Positions 11,959-23,662 of a stretch of DNA of 64,000 nucleotides are shown here, piece after piece; positions within the stretch are counted from its first letter, which is position 1, and the number at the start of each line of letters is the position of its first letter. The position numbers and the translations under genes are program-made. The stretch covers positions 682,001 to 746,000 of the forward strand of contig NHZP01000014.1 of NCBI GenBank assembly GCA_003313425.1, in the 5' to 3' direction. The notes beneath the pieces were generated by a model, which was not told where the DNA came from, did not search any database, and saw only the letters and a list, made by a program, of their open reading frames with translations. The stretch comes from Pseudopyrenochaeta lycopersici. Lineage: Eukaryota; Ascomycota; Dothideomycetes; Pleosporales; Pseudopyrenochaetaceae.

Positions 11959-12660
11959 GCAATATCACATATTTGAAATACTCATCTTCATTGAGATTCA
12001 GCTGCTTTTGAGTCATCCTGATAGCATCCTTCGGTGTATCATGAGAACCGTATGCACATGCAACCTCTTCCCGAATTTCTAGTTATTAGCTTATTTTATC
12101 TATCTTCATGGTTAATCTCTGTTTCAAATCGAGTGTACAGGCTCTTGAGTCTTGAAACCTCCTGGATGTGATGCACTTGACTCATTCCCTTTTAGACGGC
12201 ATAGCAGGTACTCAAGATCAAATTCACCATCAAATGCCTTATTTATCCGCAACTGATAACAAATGTTTAAGGCTGCTTATCAGTAGCTTTGAGCAGCTAA
12301 TGCAAGAAGCTCCATAATGTATATGAAGCAGCATTAATAAATCCTTGGAATCGCCTCGCAAATCGAATGGGCAGCTATTAATTTACCGCAACATAACATG
12401 TAATCGAAATTGTCATCATACTTATAAGTATAATGTAAATTTTAAATGATGGATTCGGTCGCTAGGTGATGGACGTGTTCAGCGACTCACCGCCGCGTGT
12501 CCCAAGCTTCGGCTTGCCACGTGTGCGTATAACAACATCGCGTCGTGCATACCTTTCACGAAAGCAGCAAACTTCTTCCTACAGCCGAACCTTCAAGCCT
12601 TCACCTCTTCGAATTCATAATAAAAATCACCGAAGCTTACGTTGTAGACAGAGTTTTACT
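11201..12660. other. Intergenic with a microsatellite
   Basis: No supported gene. AT-rich, contains the CAT/CAG microsatellite listed separately and the upstream region of the secreted cysteine-rich gene. Confidence 0.4.
11906..11960. repeat. CAY/CAG trinucleotide microsatellite
   Basis: A 55-nt run of CAC, CAT and CAG triplets ending in about eight CAG units. It lies outside any supported coding frame. Confidence 0.9.
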
Positions 12661-13053
12661 ATGTATTGGTATATAATGGTGGTGTTTCTTCTGCTTGCGC
12701 AATATGTTCGTACAACGCCAACTGTTCGATGTTATACCAACCAAAGATACTGTGGGTGGGAGTTGATGCAAGATCTCAGTTCGTCCCCACGACTTCCCTT
12801 CACACACTTTCTCTAAGGCCTATTAGATATATCCATTGCAACACTAGGCGACATGTACGTGGAGCAAACAGGAGATCACTCTCTATGCAGCACGACGAAA
12901 CAAGGCGAATTGTACTGCACTTGCGTTTTTGAATGCGGTAATGGAGTTTGGGCTTGTACTGGACAAGATGAAAGGAAAAAGGGTACCTGGATGTTTGAAA
13001 AGGGGTGTAAGAAGTATTGCCACGCTGGGGTTTGCGATGCAATGGGTGGATAA
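12661..13053 (+). CDS. Small secreted cysteine-rich protein (effector-like candidate)
   Basis: Exon 1 (12661-12778) begins with ATG and a hydrophobic run, MYWYIMVVFLLLAQ, typical of a signal peptide. Exon 2 (12848-13053) ends with TAA. The 69-nt intron is GTTCGT..CACTAG; the product is 107 residues. A nearer acceptor at 12826 also keeps the frame and would give 114 residues. The mature part has about ten cysteines, in contexts RCY, RYCGW, SLCS, YCTC, ECG, ACTG, GCKKYC and GVCD, an even number that suits disulfide bonding. I recognise no named domain. Small size, secretion signal, high Cys content and an AT-rich setting fit a candidate apoplastic effector or defence-type peptide, but nothing proves a role. 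Confidence 0.6.
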
Positions 13054-13278
13054 GAAGACAAGCATTGAGGCTGCGAAGTCAACCTTGGGAAGATCAGAGT
13101 GTAGTCTGGGATAGACATACAGACGTAGTGAGAATGGATCAAACTACAAGAGTGTGTGTGATTTCAGGATTGGAGTATGAGTTATTTTGATTTAATTCGT
13201 ATCCACGTTAGAAGTCAGCTATCGCGTTGTGACGGGCTTGTACGTGGTGTTAAACTCGCACGCAGAGCCTAGCTATGC

Positions 13279-16200
13279 TTATGCTTTGTCAAAGATATCC
13301 ATGCCACCTTCTCTCATCTTCTTATACCATTCTTTAACATATGGTAATCCAACATGTGGCCCGTAAGGATCCTTCTCCCACTGCGGTCTGGGCGGTTTCA
13401 GACCAGTCTCCTCTTCACATTTCGCCATGAGCTCTCGTATTGTTCCACCGCGATCAATACTCATATCATCACTGCAACCCTTCTTCCTCCTTTCATGGCG
13501 CATCTTGTCTCTGAGTTCAGTGGTGGCACCTTCATTCACGGTAAAATCTGACGAGCGAACTACTACTCCATAATTTTTGGCTGCACCAGACACAGTGACC
13601 AGACGCCTGTGCACTTCTTGCGCAACTATGGTAGCGGGACGGGTGAGAGGATCGCCGAGACCGCCGCCGCCCCATGTTTCCCATTCAAGCACATCGCCTA
13701 GTGTTGATTATGGTTAGATAGTCCAAAGAGTTTGATACGGGTGACTTACCAGGGTAGACATGAATGTAGTCCTGCTTGGACTGACAAAGCACCATGTTAT
13801 CCTTCTCTCTATCTGTTCCATAGCTGTTGTTCCTATACAGCACTTTCCTCGACCTTGACCCTGGCATACCACCATTCACGCCCCACGGCTTAATCATCCA
13901 CCTATCGTCGTGAATACTTACGTCGCCTTCGCAAAGCCATCGGTACAATGTGCGCTGAGCATTGCCGCCGCGGAAGTAGCCTGCACCTCCTGAATCTGGT
14001 AGTGCCTCATTTGCCTCAATGATAACTGGGAAGTAAAGCTCGATGTTTTCAGCTGGAATAGATTTGATGGCAGGGAACAGACAATGACAGTCTGGACCAT
14101 CGCCGATAGGTCGTGCGGGTACGCCACCGAAGCCAATTTGGTAGAGCAGGTAGAATTCGCCGTCGGGTTTGAATCCAGAGTAGAAGAGGTGAGGGGAGTC
14201 AGAAAACCCTGCCGCACAGCGATAGGCCGCATTTCGCTGCCCAAAAAGCGCTTGCATAACGTCCATTACACGACCGAGGAGATGGGTGCGACAGCTGACT
14301 GCTGCCGGGCGTACAGGGCGTAGAATGGTACCAGTAGGTATCTTGATGTCGATAAGGTCATGAAACCCGTCATTGACAACGGCATGAGGGTCATAGATGG
14401 CAAGCAGATAGTATCCAATGAACATCTTGAACATGGTGATTGAGAGGTAATAATTCATCGAGGTATTAGATTGCGGTGATGTACCATCCCAGTCGAAGAC
14501 GAGCTTGTCGCCTTCTTTCTGCATTGAGCAAGAAATGGCGTAGGGCCCAAGACCCTGGCCATCATCATCAATGAAGTCAGTGAAGCTCGATTTCTCATTG
14601 CCAATCTTTTCATCGATGATAGTCTTGATAGCAATCTTATTCTGCTCAAGCAGGAAATCGGTGGCCGCTTCGTACAATTCGAGGCCATACCGTTCGCATA
14701 GTTCATTGACACGCGTGGCAGCTGTCCTGCATGCAGTACAGAGAGCAACAAGATCGCTTTGGAACCACTCGGGCATACGAGAGTTGCGGAAGAATACTGA
14801 CGCTAGGCCTTCATTGTAGACACCCTTGTCATAGAGTTTGACAATTGGAATCTGTAGACCATCTTCATAAATAGTGCTAGCGTTGATACTCATAGATCCT
14901 GGAACTTTGCCCTGAACATCGGTCAAATGGCCAAAGTTGGCGGCCCAGCCGACAAGCTTGTGTTCAAAATAAATCGGGAGTAAAATGATCACGTCGTTGA
15001 GGTGAGACACAGCGCCATCGATCTGATATACATCGTTGGTAACGAAAATATCGCCCTCTTCGATGGTACCTTTCCAGCCATTCAAGAATTGTGTAATAAA
15101 ACTACCGAATTGACCAACGAGCATCTGCCCACGTGTGTTGGTGATGACGTTAAACTCGTCTTGTTGCTCCCGGATGGCCGGGCTCATAGCACATCGTAGC
15201 ATAAGTGTATCCATCTCCCGTCGAATGGAGCCAAGGGCTGACGCAATGAGTGTGGCGATGAGTGGTTGCTCTTTGACAAGCTCTATTGCGGATTCTTTGG
15301 TATGTACAATTTTTTGCTCCTCTATCTTCTCCTCTGGCCAGATGAGAATGTTGCCCATAGAGTCGATCTCACCAAAGTGACCGGGCAGAATCAGAGTGTT
15401 GGAGTCCATTTCCGTAATGATAGCAGGACCGGAAATCTTCATACCAGCTTTGGTGATTTTGGTGCGGTCCCAGAACGTCGCTTCTAATTTTTTTCCTTCG
15501 TAAACAACATCCTGTTTGAACATGATCGCATCATCGGAAGGTGTGGAGTTATCAGTTTTCTCAATTGGTTTGATGGCCACCTCTTCCGAAGCGTCCATAA
15601 CTTTGGCGCGCAAACGCATTGTCTCAATCTCTGCTGCCTTGTGTGAGAAACTAAATTGCTGTTCATGGGCGTCGTTAAATTTGGTACGCAGGGTAGTCAA
15701 AAGGCCTTGAGTATCGCTAAGTTCATCTTCACTGAAGTCGACCGTAAGTGTCATTGCTTGACCCTTATACCGCATGTCGGACTGGAAGACAACCTTAAGC
15801 GCAGCATCCTCGTTTGCAAGTGAATTCTTCATAGTCTTCACACAGCTGTCCTTGAGCTCCCCCAATGTCTTCAAAAGATTTTCTGCAGGGATTTCGGAAA
15901 ACACCTTGATGTATGTACAACTTTGCTCATGGGACATTTTGGTTGTAGCATCACCTTGAGCGCATAGAACGCCTGGGCTAGGAGGAACAATAACAGGCCA
16001 GGAGCCAAGCAGCTTTCCAAGCGAGTTGGCGTGGAGAGGACCAGCTCCACCGAACGCTACGAGGGCGAAGTCGCGAGGATCATAGCCTTGCTCTATGGAG
16101 ACAAGACGTAGAGCGCCGTGCATTGACTCGTTTACCAAATCAATTATACCCTCAGCAGCTGTTGTAATGTCCGTGCCCATCTGCTTGGCTATCGATTCAA

Positions 16201-17570
16201 CTGCAGCAGTTGATGCAGCAACATGGAGCTCAAACTTGCCACCTAGTAGCTGCGATGGAAGGTACCCCAGTGCCAAGTTAGCATCAGTCACAGTTGCTTG
16301 CGTTCCTCCCTTTCCATACGCTGCAGGTCCAGGGTTTGCTCCACTCGACTCTGGGCCGACGCGGAAATTCTTCGTAAACTCATTATAGATGGCAATCGAA
16401 CCACCACCTGCACCAACAGTCCGTACATCGACTGATGGCGCTCGAACTGACAAATGGCCAACTTCGGTCTCTCTTCGAATGATGGCATCCGTGCCGGAAA
16501 GCAGCGCGCAATCGGTACTCGTGCCTCCCATATCGAAAGTGATTAGGTTCTTGAAAGGTGTATTCTTCGCAACTAGATGCGAAACAGCTTTTACGCCTCC
16601 CGCTGGACCGCTCATGAGAATATGTACTGGCGTCTCGCCTGCTAAATCTACAGATGTGAGATCTCCATCTGACTTCAGGATGCGGATTGTGTCCGTGTCG
16701 TTTGCAAGCATCATCTGTAGATTTTTCATATACTTCTTGACCACCGGTTTAACGATCGCATTTGCCGTCGTGGTGACTGTCCGCTCGTATTCTTGAATTT
16801 CTGGTAACACGTCCGTCGATGTAACGACCTCGACCTCTGGGCCAAACTCATCGTTCAAAATTTCGCGTATCCTCTTCTCGTGAACATTGTTACTGAAGGA
16901 ATTGAGCAATGAAACAGCAATTGCCTGGGGCTTCTGTCTCTTGAGATCCTGTAAATCTTCACGAAATGACTTCTCATCTAGCTCGTACCAGACCTCGCCA
17001 TCGATCTTTATGCGCTCTTTGACCTCTACAGTACGCTCCAGAGGGACCAAGGGTTCTGGTTGTATGTAATTTATCCATGCGCCTAGTCCTCCCGGTATTT
17101 GGCTTCTCCGTACTGTCAAGATATCCTTGTGTCCCTTCGTAACTATTAAGCCACATTTCGCGCCCTTGCCTTCAAGCACTGCATTCGTGCCAGTGGTTGT
17201 ACCATGGTGTATGTACTCGAATTTACCGTTCCAGTTGTATCTCTCCTTCAGAATCTTGCGTGCTTGAAGGACTCCATCTTGTACGCCGATGGATTGGTCG
17301 GTTGCGTTCGTAAGGACTTTTGTGCGTACGGCTTCTCCGTTGGGTGTGATAACACAGACGTCGGTGAAAGTCCTACACCTGTTTTAGCTTCTCTATTCCA
17401 AGGCCGAGTATGAATTTTAGAAATTTTGTAGCGAGAAGTTGGAGCTGCGGGCGTTCTCGCCGCCCGTAATTATAAGATAGTACTCCATCAACACTTCTGG
17501 CCAAGATTCCCAAACAAAGAGATAACACTCACCCTCCGACATCAACACCGAGCCTGTACCCAGGAGCCAT
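13279..17570 (-). CDS. Hydantoinase/5-oxoprolinase family protein (fused HyuA-HyuB)
   Basis: Exons 17570-17533, 17372-13750 and 13697-13279 (introns of 160 and 52 nt) encode 1359 residues. The N-terminal HyuA half has the actin-like nucleotide motif DVGGTFTDV at the start, HGTTTGTNAVLEGKG and FDMGGTSTDCALL. The HyuB half starts near LIASALGSIRREMDTLMLR and includes SGGAGYFRGGNAQRTLYR and GGGGLGDPLTR. The family couples ATP cleavage to opening of a cyclic amide. Yeast Oxp1, which opens 5-oxoproline to glutamate, has the same fused layout and about 1286 residues. The signature RRSQIPGGLGAW looks closer to the hydantoinase branch, so substrate is uncertain. The protein is expected to be cytosolic; no signal peptide. 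The neighbouring AIG2-like cyclotransferase would make 5-oxoproline. Confidence 0.92.
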
Positions 17571-18421
17571 ATGTATAAGAGGAAACTTCCCGGATTATTG
17601 ATTGTCACGTAATCAGAGCTCAAATCCTCAGCAGTTGATAGCCCTGCATTTGTTATAAAGCCGCGAATTTCTGTAGCACTATGTAATACGCCGAAGTTGC
17701 ACCGAACTTAGAGTCACGTTTGCTGCCGTCAGCCTTCCACGACCACTTGTACCCGTGCAAAGATAAGGCATCGATTGGCTAGCTAACCTACAGCAGGTAG
17801 TCCCGGCATCAACTAGCCGATCTTGAGAAGAACGTTAAATATGAGCTGCACTGCCCCGGTGATAAGGTCGATCTGCCACAGATGCCGTTGGCGTGCGGGG
17901 TTGATAGGCCTTAAGATCGTCACGATGTAACGTTTAACATATAGCTAAGTTGCTGATCAACTAAAATCTACCACATTACGATACCTTAATTAAGATATGA
18001 GTACGTTAGTAGATAGAAGACGCAAGCAAATGCCCAGAGCGTTTCTAAGATGGAGACAAAGTGGGGCATACTTGATACATGGGAATGTCTTCCTCCGTGC
18101 TCTGGTTTGACGTGAAGCCTTCACCGCAGCAATGATCCTGCTTCGGTTTTCAGATCAATTATTCATGGAGCAAGTAGTATTTTTTTTTGGCACGGTAGCG
18201 CAGATATACAGCATACTACCCTAGTAGTTCACTCTTTTAGTCCTTGCTTTGCTACATTGTGATGACACTGGTATTTGTGTTCCGATGGTAATTAGTTCCG
18301 AGTTCCGACATAACGACCCGTCTTATTGAATTCTCACCACCGTGTTGATAGATATTCGAAGACCGTGGCGATCACAGCTCGGTGAGCATGCAGACTTTCA
18401 CATGGCAACTTGATGCTGTGC
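17571..18421. other. Intergenic; promoter side of the oxoprolinase-like gene
   Basis: About 850 bp between two minus-strand genes. No supported gene or RNA; a T9 run near 18180 is the only simple repeat. Confidence 0.5.
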
Positions 18422-19033
18422 TCAAGGTATAGGCGATCGCCGCCTAGTTACAGAAGACTTGAAGTACTTCTGGTAGCGTTCTAGATCAAACTTACCGTCT
18501 TCAAGCTCATTACTGTCGGGCTCTCCAGCCCAGCAGAATGTCCGACACCCCTTGAGCACTGCGCCATCTTCCAAAACTGCATCACACTCAATCCATCTGT
18601 AGGCGGAAGTCTCGTAAGCCGCCAACCGCTCAAATTGATCTTCCGAGGTCACTTCCCATACGGATCCAACCACACTCCCAGATTTGCTAGGTAGTAAAGC
18701 TGGATATATGCCCCACATTCTGATTTGGAAACGGAAAATGGTAGCAGGCCTTGTAGTAGGGGGTTTCGAGAGATTGAGGATTGCCTGGATGACTTCAGGG
18801 TCCATGAGTGAGCCATAGAAAAACATGTGGCATGGCTGGAAGGGCTCGTTGAGTATATTTGCTTTCGTGGCTTCGAGGTTCTTCGAATAGCCAGTTTTGT
18901 CGATGTAGTCTAAGGCGCCGGAGGGCATTGAAGGTGGTGATAGAACTGAGCCCGCCAGATTTGAGAGCTTGGGCAGCCGTGCTGGAGGAGGAGGAGGAGG
19001 AGGAGGAGGAGGAGGAGGGTGTGGTGGTCGCAT
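18422..19033 (-). CDS. AIG2-like gamma-glutamyl cyclotransferase family protein
   Basis: The first in-frame ATG is at 19033, giving 203 residues; the frame is open further upstream but without ATG, so an extra 5' exon is possible. After a run of about twelve prolines comes the AIG2/GGCT-like fold: the substrate-loop motif FFYGSLMDP, RMWGIYPALLPS, GSVWEVTSEDQFERL and AAYETSAYRWIEC, with a Glu where the family has its catalytic acid. Members release 5-oxoproline from gamma-glutamyl peptides or amines, but many fungal members are untested. The expected location is the cytosol. It lies next to and on the same strand as the oxoprolinase-like gene, whose family consumes 5-oxoproline. Confidence 0.75.
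   Translation of the reverse strand: MRPPHPPPPPPPPPPPPARLPKLSNLAGSVLSPPSMPSGALDYIDKTGYSKNLEATKANILNEPFQPCHMFFYGSLMDPEVIQAILNLSKPPTTRPATIFRFQIRMWGIYPALLPSKSGSVVGSVWEVTSEDQFERLAAYETSAYRWIECDAVLEDGAVLKGCRTFCWAGEPDSNELEDGKFDLERYQKYFKSSVTRRRSPIP
18984..19019. repeat. GGA trinucleotide run encoding polyproline on the minus strand
   Basis: Twelve GGA/GAG units in tandem. On the minus strand they give the CCT/TCC run that encodes the polyproline N-terminus of the AIG2-like protein, so repeat-length variation would change that tract. Confidence 0.9.
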
Positions 19034-20250
19034 TGGAACAACAGATTTCAAGATATCACCTTCTCGAAGACGTGAGCGTGGTGTTGGTGGCGGTGGATGA
19101 TCTATTCTAGATACCGCTTTCGCACAACTGGAGTTTCAATATTCAGGATCAAACTGTTGGTCCAACACCAGCGTGTAACATTATTGAGAATGGTGTTCTT
19201 TGAACGTCGTACCGCCAAGGGCTGTTGTCTGGCGCTCGTTGCGGCGGAAGGTGGGCATAATTTGGTGATGCCGAATGTTAGTTGTATAAATCTGCGCTAA
19301 CGGAGGCACGGTTAAGAACACCAAACTCTTTCGCACAATTCGGACTGGGGCTTCACTTTACCATTCTCATGATTCTTCTAATCTATCTATTTTATTTTCT
19401 ATGCTTCATGTGACTACCCTTCCTTACTTTCAAATGCTACTTTAAAGCCTCAACAGGCGCGCGCATTCTTGAAAATATGTTTAGAAATCATAACATATCG
19501 TAGCTACAGACCATGCTACGAGCCAAGCTCTCAGGCAACTATTATGTCTTGAAATTTAGCTTTACAGCACTTAATACATTAGCCGAACCCTCTGTCGTAG
19601 GTTTACAAGCTTCTACGACAATCCCGATCAATACTTGCTCTTTATGTTCCATCCTCAAATACGGAGGAGCAGCAGCAGGGCGACGAAAGGCTGCTGGTTC
19701 CACGCAAGTATCGGATGCACCATGCTGTACGGAGTGCTGAGAAGCTCGGCCGCAATCGCTTCGGCGCTGCAGAGCCGTAATATGTTGTGCTTTTTGTCTT
19801 GTGAGAAATAGTGTAAAATAGACATTCACACTCTCCAATACGTGATGGAGGCGATTGACTAGATGTATTAATGAACGAAAGTGCTAAGTCAAGATTTCCC
19901 CTGTGCCGTCGCTTAGTTTCGCTACCGAAAAGAGGCAATTCAAGAATTGAAGGATCACTCGCAGTTGCATTTATTTATGTGCAGCGGGGCAGGAGATAAT
20001 AGCACGAATGATGGCACTGGGAGATGTTGGCTTCGGCACTCAAACTATGTTCTTCACTGGTATGCTTTGTTCGTGCTTCACACCGTAGCGCCCCCACTAG
20101 CGGCGGTCCGACCTTTTTTCCAGCGGGTGTAAGCGAGCCACAACGGAAAATGTCCAGCCAAGGTCGCTTCGCAATTCTCGATCGCAGCACTCGACAAGAC
20201 TCCAACGCCTCTCTTTCTCTTACCCGTCAATACATAACAATACCGACAAA
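19034..20250. other. Divergent promoter region of AIG2-like and RPS19
   Basis: About 1.2 kb between divergent genes. I see no supported gene or RNA in it; pyrimidine-rich sequence precedes the RPS19 start. Confidence 0.5.
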
Positions 20251-21002
20251 ATGGGTGGTGTTTCAGTCAAGGACGTTGAGGTATGCGACTACCAGGCTCA
20301 GCGACCGTGGGGCACAGCGAACTGACCCTTCTCCGCAGGCGCAAAAGTTCATCAATGCCTATGCCGCTTTCTTGAAGAGGCAGGGAAAGCTTCCTATGTA
20401 TGTCTTCACGTTTTGCGAAAACATTCTACAAGTATGCTAATTTTGTGCAGTCCAGGTTCGTGTCAATCCAGCGGGTGAAAGAAAAGCCTGAATCCCGTAA
20501 TTGGGGGATAACCTCAGCTTGCTGACCCTTATCTACAGGCTGGGTTGATACTGTCAAGACTTCGCGTATGTTCCAGCAACTCCGAACGTTGGCTGCTGTC
20601 TAATCATGTGTAGACTCCAAGGAGTTGCCTCCCCAGGACATCGACTGGTTCTACGTCCGCGCCGCTTCCGTCGCCCGCCACGTTTACATGCGCAAGACCG
20701 TCGGTGTTGGCCGTATGCGCAAGGTCCACGGGTACGACACCCTCGCTGAGGAAGCACGTTGATGACATCATATTAATCAATGGAACTACAGTGCCACCAA
20801 GAACCGCGGCTCGCGCCCCTCCCACCACGTTGATGCCTCTGGCTCCGTAGACCGCAAGGTCATGCAGGCTCTGGAGAAGATTGGCGTCCTCGAGCAGGAC
20901 GAGGACAAGGGTGGCCGCCGCATTACACAGTCTGGCCAGCGTGATTTGGACCGAATTGCGCAGACCACCCTCGAGGCCGAGGAGGAGGAGGATGACGAGT
21001 AG
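20251..21002 (+). CDS. RPS19: 40S ribosomal protein S19
   Basis: Six exons: 20251-20280, 20339-20397, 20451-20455, 20539-20565, 20614-20731 and 20792-21002. They total 450 nt and 149 residues, against 144 in yeast. The protein starts [19 protein letters not shown] and contains the eS19 hallmarks [28 protein letters not shown] and [17 protein letters not shown], ending in an acidic tail. eS19 sits on the head of the small ribosomal subunit and is needed for 18S rRNA maturation. The third exon is only 5 nt (TCCAG). It is required because joining exon 2 directly to exon 4 runs into a TGA, whereas including it restores KLPIPGWVDTVK, which matches the family. All introns are 48-83 nt. Confidence 0.97.
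20451..20455 (+). other. RPS19: 5-nt microexon of RPS19
   Basis: TCCAG, preceded by TTTTGTGCAG and followed by GTTCGT. It supplies the last base of Ile30, all of Pro31 and the first base of Gly32. Without it the downstream exons are out of frame. Confidence 0.85.
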
Positions 21003-21518
21003 ACGTGTGCATAAAAAGAGCTGCTAGCATTTGATTGCGGGCGGTACGGATCTACGGTTTACGGCTTATGGCGTTGAGAAATGACTTCGCTGGGGCAGCA
21101 ATAGCCTAGGATATCCAATGACACTGGGCTTGGCCTAAAAGCACTTTTGATACCCAACAAAACCATGTGTCCTAGTGCTATGTTGAATTCTTCACGTTTG
21201 CGTTGCTTTTCAATGCATGGCGAACTCGTTGATTCCTGTCACCGCATACCTAGCGCATTATCATGATGGCTACTGTCCTAGCATATCAACGACCCTAAAG
21301 ACATGATTGGAGCCACATAGCCGCCCCTAGTTTGCTTTTCATGGAGTTGAAATTCTTCCAAGTTCCGTGAAACGCCCTGACATATATCCATCTTGACCTG
21401 AACCCAAGTTATAGCATCCGGCCTGCCAGTCTATTTCGCCAGTCATAGCCCTCAAATCTTCGGTCTTAGTTTATCATTGCCTTCAGAGCATCGCTTCATC
21501 CATCTCAATCGTCTCTTC
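21003..21518. other. Convergent 3' region of RPS19 and ILV3
   Basis: About 0.5 kb between convergent genes. No gene seen; expected to hold both 3' untranslated regions. Confidence 0.6.
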
Positions 21519-23662
21519 TTAGAATAAATCCGTCATAGCACCGTGGCTAGCATCACCCACCAAGCGCGCGTACTTTGCCAATACACCGCGCGTCACAGGC
21601 ATGTTAGGTGCTTTCCACTCACTCAATCTCCTGTCAATCTCCTCCGTAGAGAGGTCCATGTCGATCCGATTCTTCTCCGCATCGATAGTGATGATATCGC
21701 CATTCTTTACAATCGCAATCGGGCCGCCCACAGCAGCTTCAGGACAAATATGTCCAACAATGAAGCCATGGCTAGCGCCTGAGTATCGTCCATCTGTAAT
21801 CAGGGCAACGTTGGTGAGTTTAGCGCCCATGATGGCTGCAGAAGCTTTAAGTTGTTCGGGCATTCCTGGCCCACCCTTAGGACCTTCGTACCGTACAACG
21901 ACAACGACGTTTTCGCCATGAGGTATCTTCCCTGCGTTGAGAGCCGCATCCAGCTCATGTTCTTTGTTGAAGACTATCGCTTTTCCCTTAAAGATCAGGC
22001 CTTCCTTTCCAGTGATTTTGGCAACAGCGCCAGCCGGCGCGAGATTGCCGCGTAGGATCTCAATGTGGCCTGTGGGTTTGATCGGGTTGTCCAGTGATCG
22101 AATAAGGGTCTGGTCTTGGGGAAGGGAGGGGTAGGGTTCGATGTTTTCTGCCAGTGTTTTTCCTGTAACGGTGGGGATGGAACCGTCGAGCAGACCAGCG
22201 GCGACGAGCAATTTCATAACCGATGGCATTCCTCCAATTTCAAAGAGATCGGCAGCAAAGTACTTGCCGCTTGGCGCTAGATCAGCGAGAAATGGTATCT
22301 TGTTCGATACACGCTGGAAGTCGTCTAGTGTAAGTGGAACACCAGCCGTGCCTGCCATGGCAAGGAGATGCAGAACAGCATTTGTAGAGCCACCCAGAAC
22401 CATCATCATGACAAGGGCGTTTTCGAAAGAAGCCTTTGTGAGGAGTTTGCGGGGGGTGATGTTCTTTTCCATGCAGACCCGGATTGCGGCAGCAGCTTTA
22501 GCACACTCACGCATCTTTGCAGGTGATTCCGCAGGAGTAGTGGATGAGTTGGGAAGGGTGAGTCCCATTGCTGATGTATTTCAGCATCATTCAACGCTTT
22601 AAAATGCGCACGGCTCACCTTCGATAGATGTTGACATTGTGTTCGCAGTATACATGCCCCCACAAGCTCCGGCTCCAGGACACGCATTCCTCTCAATGTC
22701 TTCCATGATCTCATCTGGCGAGAACTTGCCATTTTCTGCACTCTGAAGGTTCTTGTAAATGTAAGCACCATGACTCTCATAGCATGTGGAAATATTGATT
22801 GGCTTCTTCAGAGTCTCCGAGTACCCAGGCATTATCGAGCCACCGTAGACCATGATAGATGGGCGATTGTGGCGAGCAAATGCCATAATGACTCCCGGCA
22901 TGTTCTTGTCGCATCCTGGAATTGCGATGCATGCGTCATGGTGCTGAGCGCATGTTACCGTTTCGATGCTGTCTGCTATTATCTCACGGGTTTGTAGTGA
23001 GAATCGCATTCCTGAAGTGATGAGCATACTACATACTTGCTGGCTAAGGTTCCAATGACAGGCTTACCTTCTCCGCCCATTGTAATGCCGTCTGAAACTC
23101 CTACCGTATTGTATTGCCATGCGAGCATGTTGTCATTTACGATATGCTTCTTGATCTCCTTTCCGAGATCCAGCACTGTAGGTCAGTCAGTAGATTATTC
23201 CCCCACGCGATGTTGAGGCTCTGCAAGTAATGGTCTGTTGTGGGCCAATGACATGTGTTAGAACCGCGGATGCAGCAACTTACAGTGCATGCTGCAGCAT
23301 TGTCAGTACTGTGACGACATCGGCGTGGGATTGACTGACTTGCATGGGTTTCCTTCCCACCAAACACTCGCAATTCCTACATGAGGTTGCGTCTTCATCG
23401 CTTCTCGTGATGGTACACCGGCAGCATAAAGCATGGCCTGAATGGTGTTATGTTCAGATTAGCTCCTGACGTACACTGAAAGGCTAAGTTAGCGGAAATA
23501 GCGAACCTGAGCTCCAGGAAAGTTGTGCCCGGTAGTGAGAGTAGATGAATATTTGTTCAATGCAGGCTTTCCATCTCTCATGGCATCATCCGGGAGGTGT
23601 GGGAAGTTGAGGAATCGCGGCTCCTCTGGCTCACGTTGTTTTTCGAGATTTCGTGGATCCAT
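21519..23662 (-). CDS. ILV3: Dihydroxy-acid dehydratase
   Basis: Exons 23662-23507, 23437-23340, 23291-23284, 23175-23068, 23011-22619 and 22570-21519 sum to 1815 nt, 604 residues, a usual length. The enzyme dehydrates dihydroxy-isovalerate and dihydroxy-methylvalerate in valine/isoleucine synthesis and needs an Fe-S cluster and Mg. Motifs match: WWEGNPCNMHLLDLG with cluster Cys84, [45 protein letters not shown] and [15 protein letters not shown] with the catalytic Ser. The third exon is just 8 nt (CATGCACT), encoding the end of Asn85 through the start of Leu88; leaving it out breaks the frame. The protein begins [14 protein letters not shown] without a clear mitochondrial presequence, so it may be a non-mitochondrial paralogue. 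It diverges from the hydrolase-phosphatase gene. Confidence 0.97.
23284..23291 (-). other. ILV3: 8-nt microexon of ILV3
   Basis: CATGCACT on the minus strand, flanked by a 48-nt intron with a good branch site (GTACTGACAATG then CTGCAG) and by GTAAGT of a 108-nt intron. It encodes Met86, His87 and parts of Asn85 and Leu88, next to the Fe-S ligand Cys84. Confidence 0.88.

Noticed and set aside
19034..19051. Six-codon N-terminal extension of the AIG2-like protein to 19051
   Set aside because: The codon there is TTG; the first ATG in frame is at 19033.
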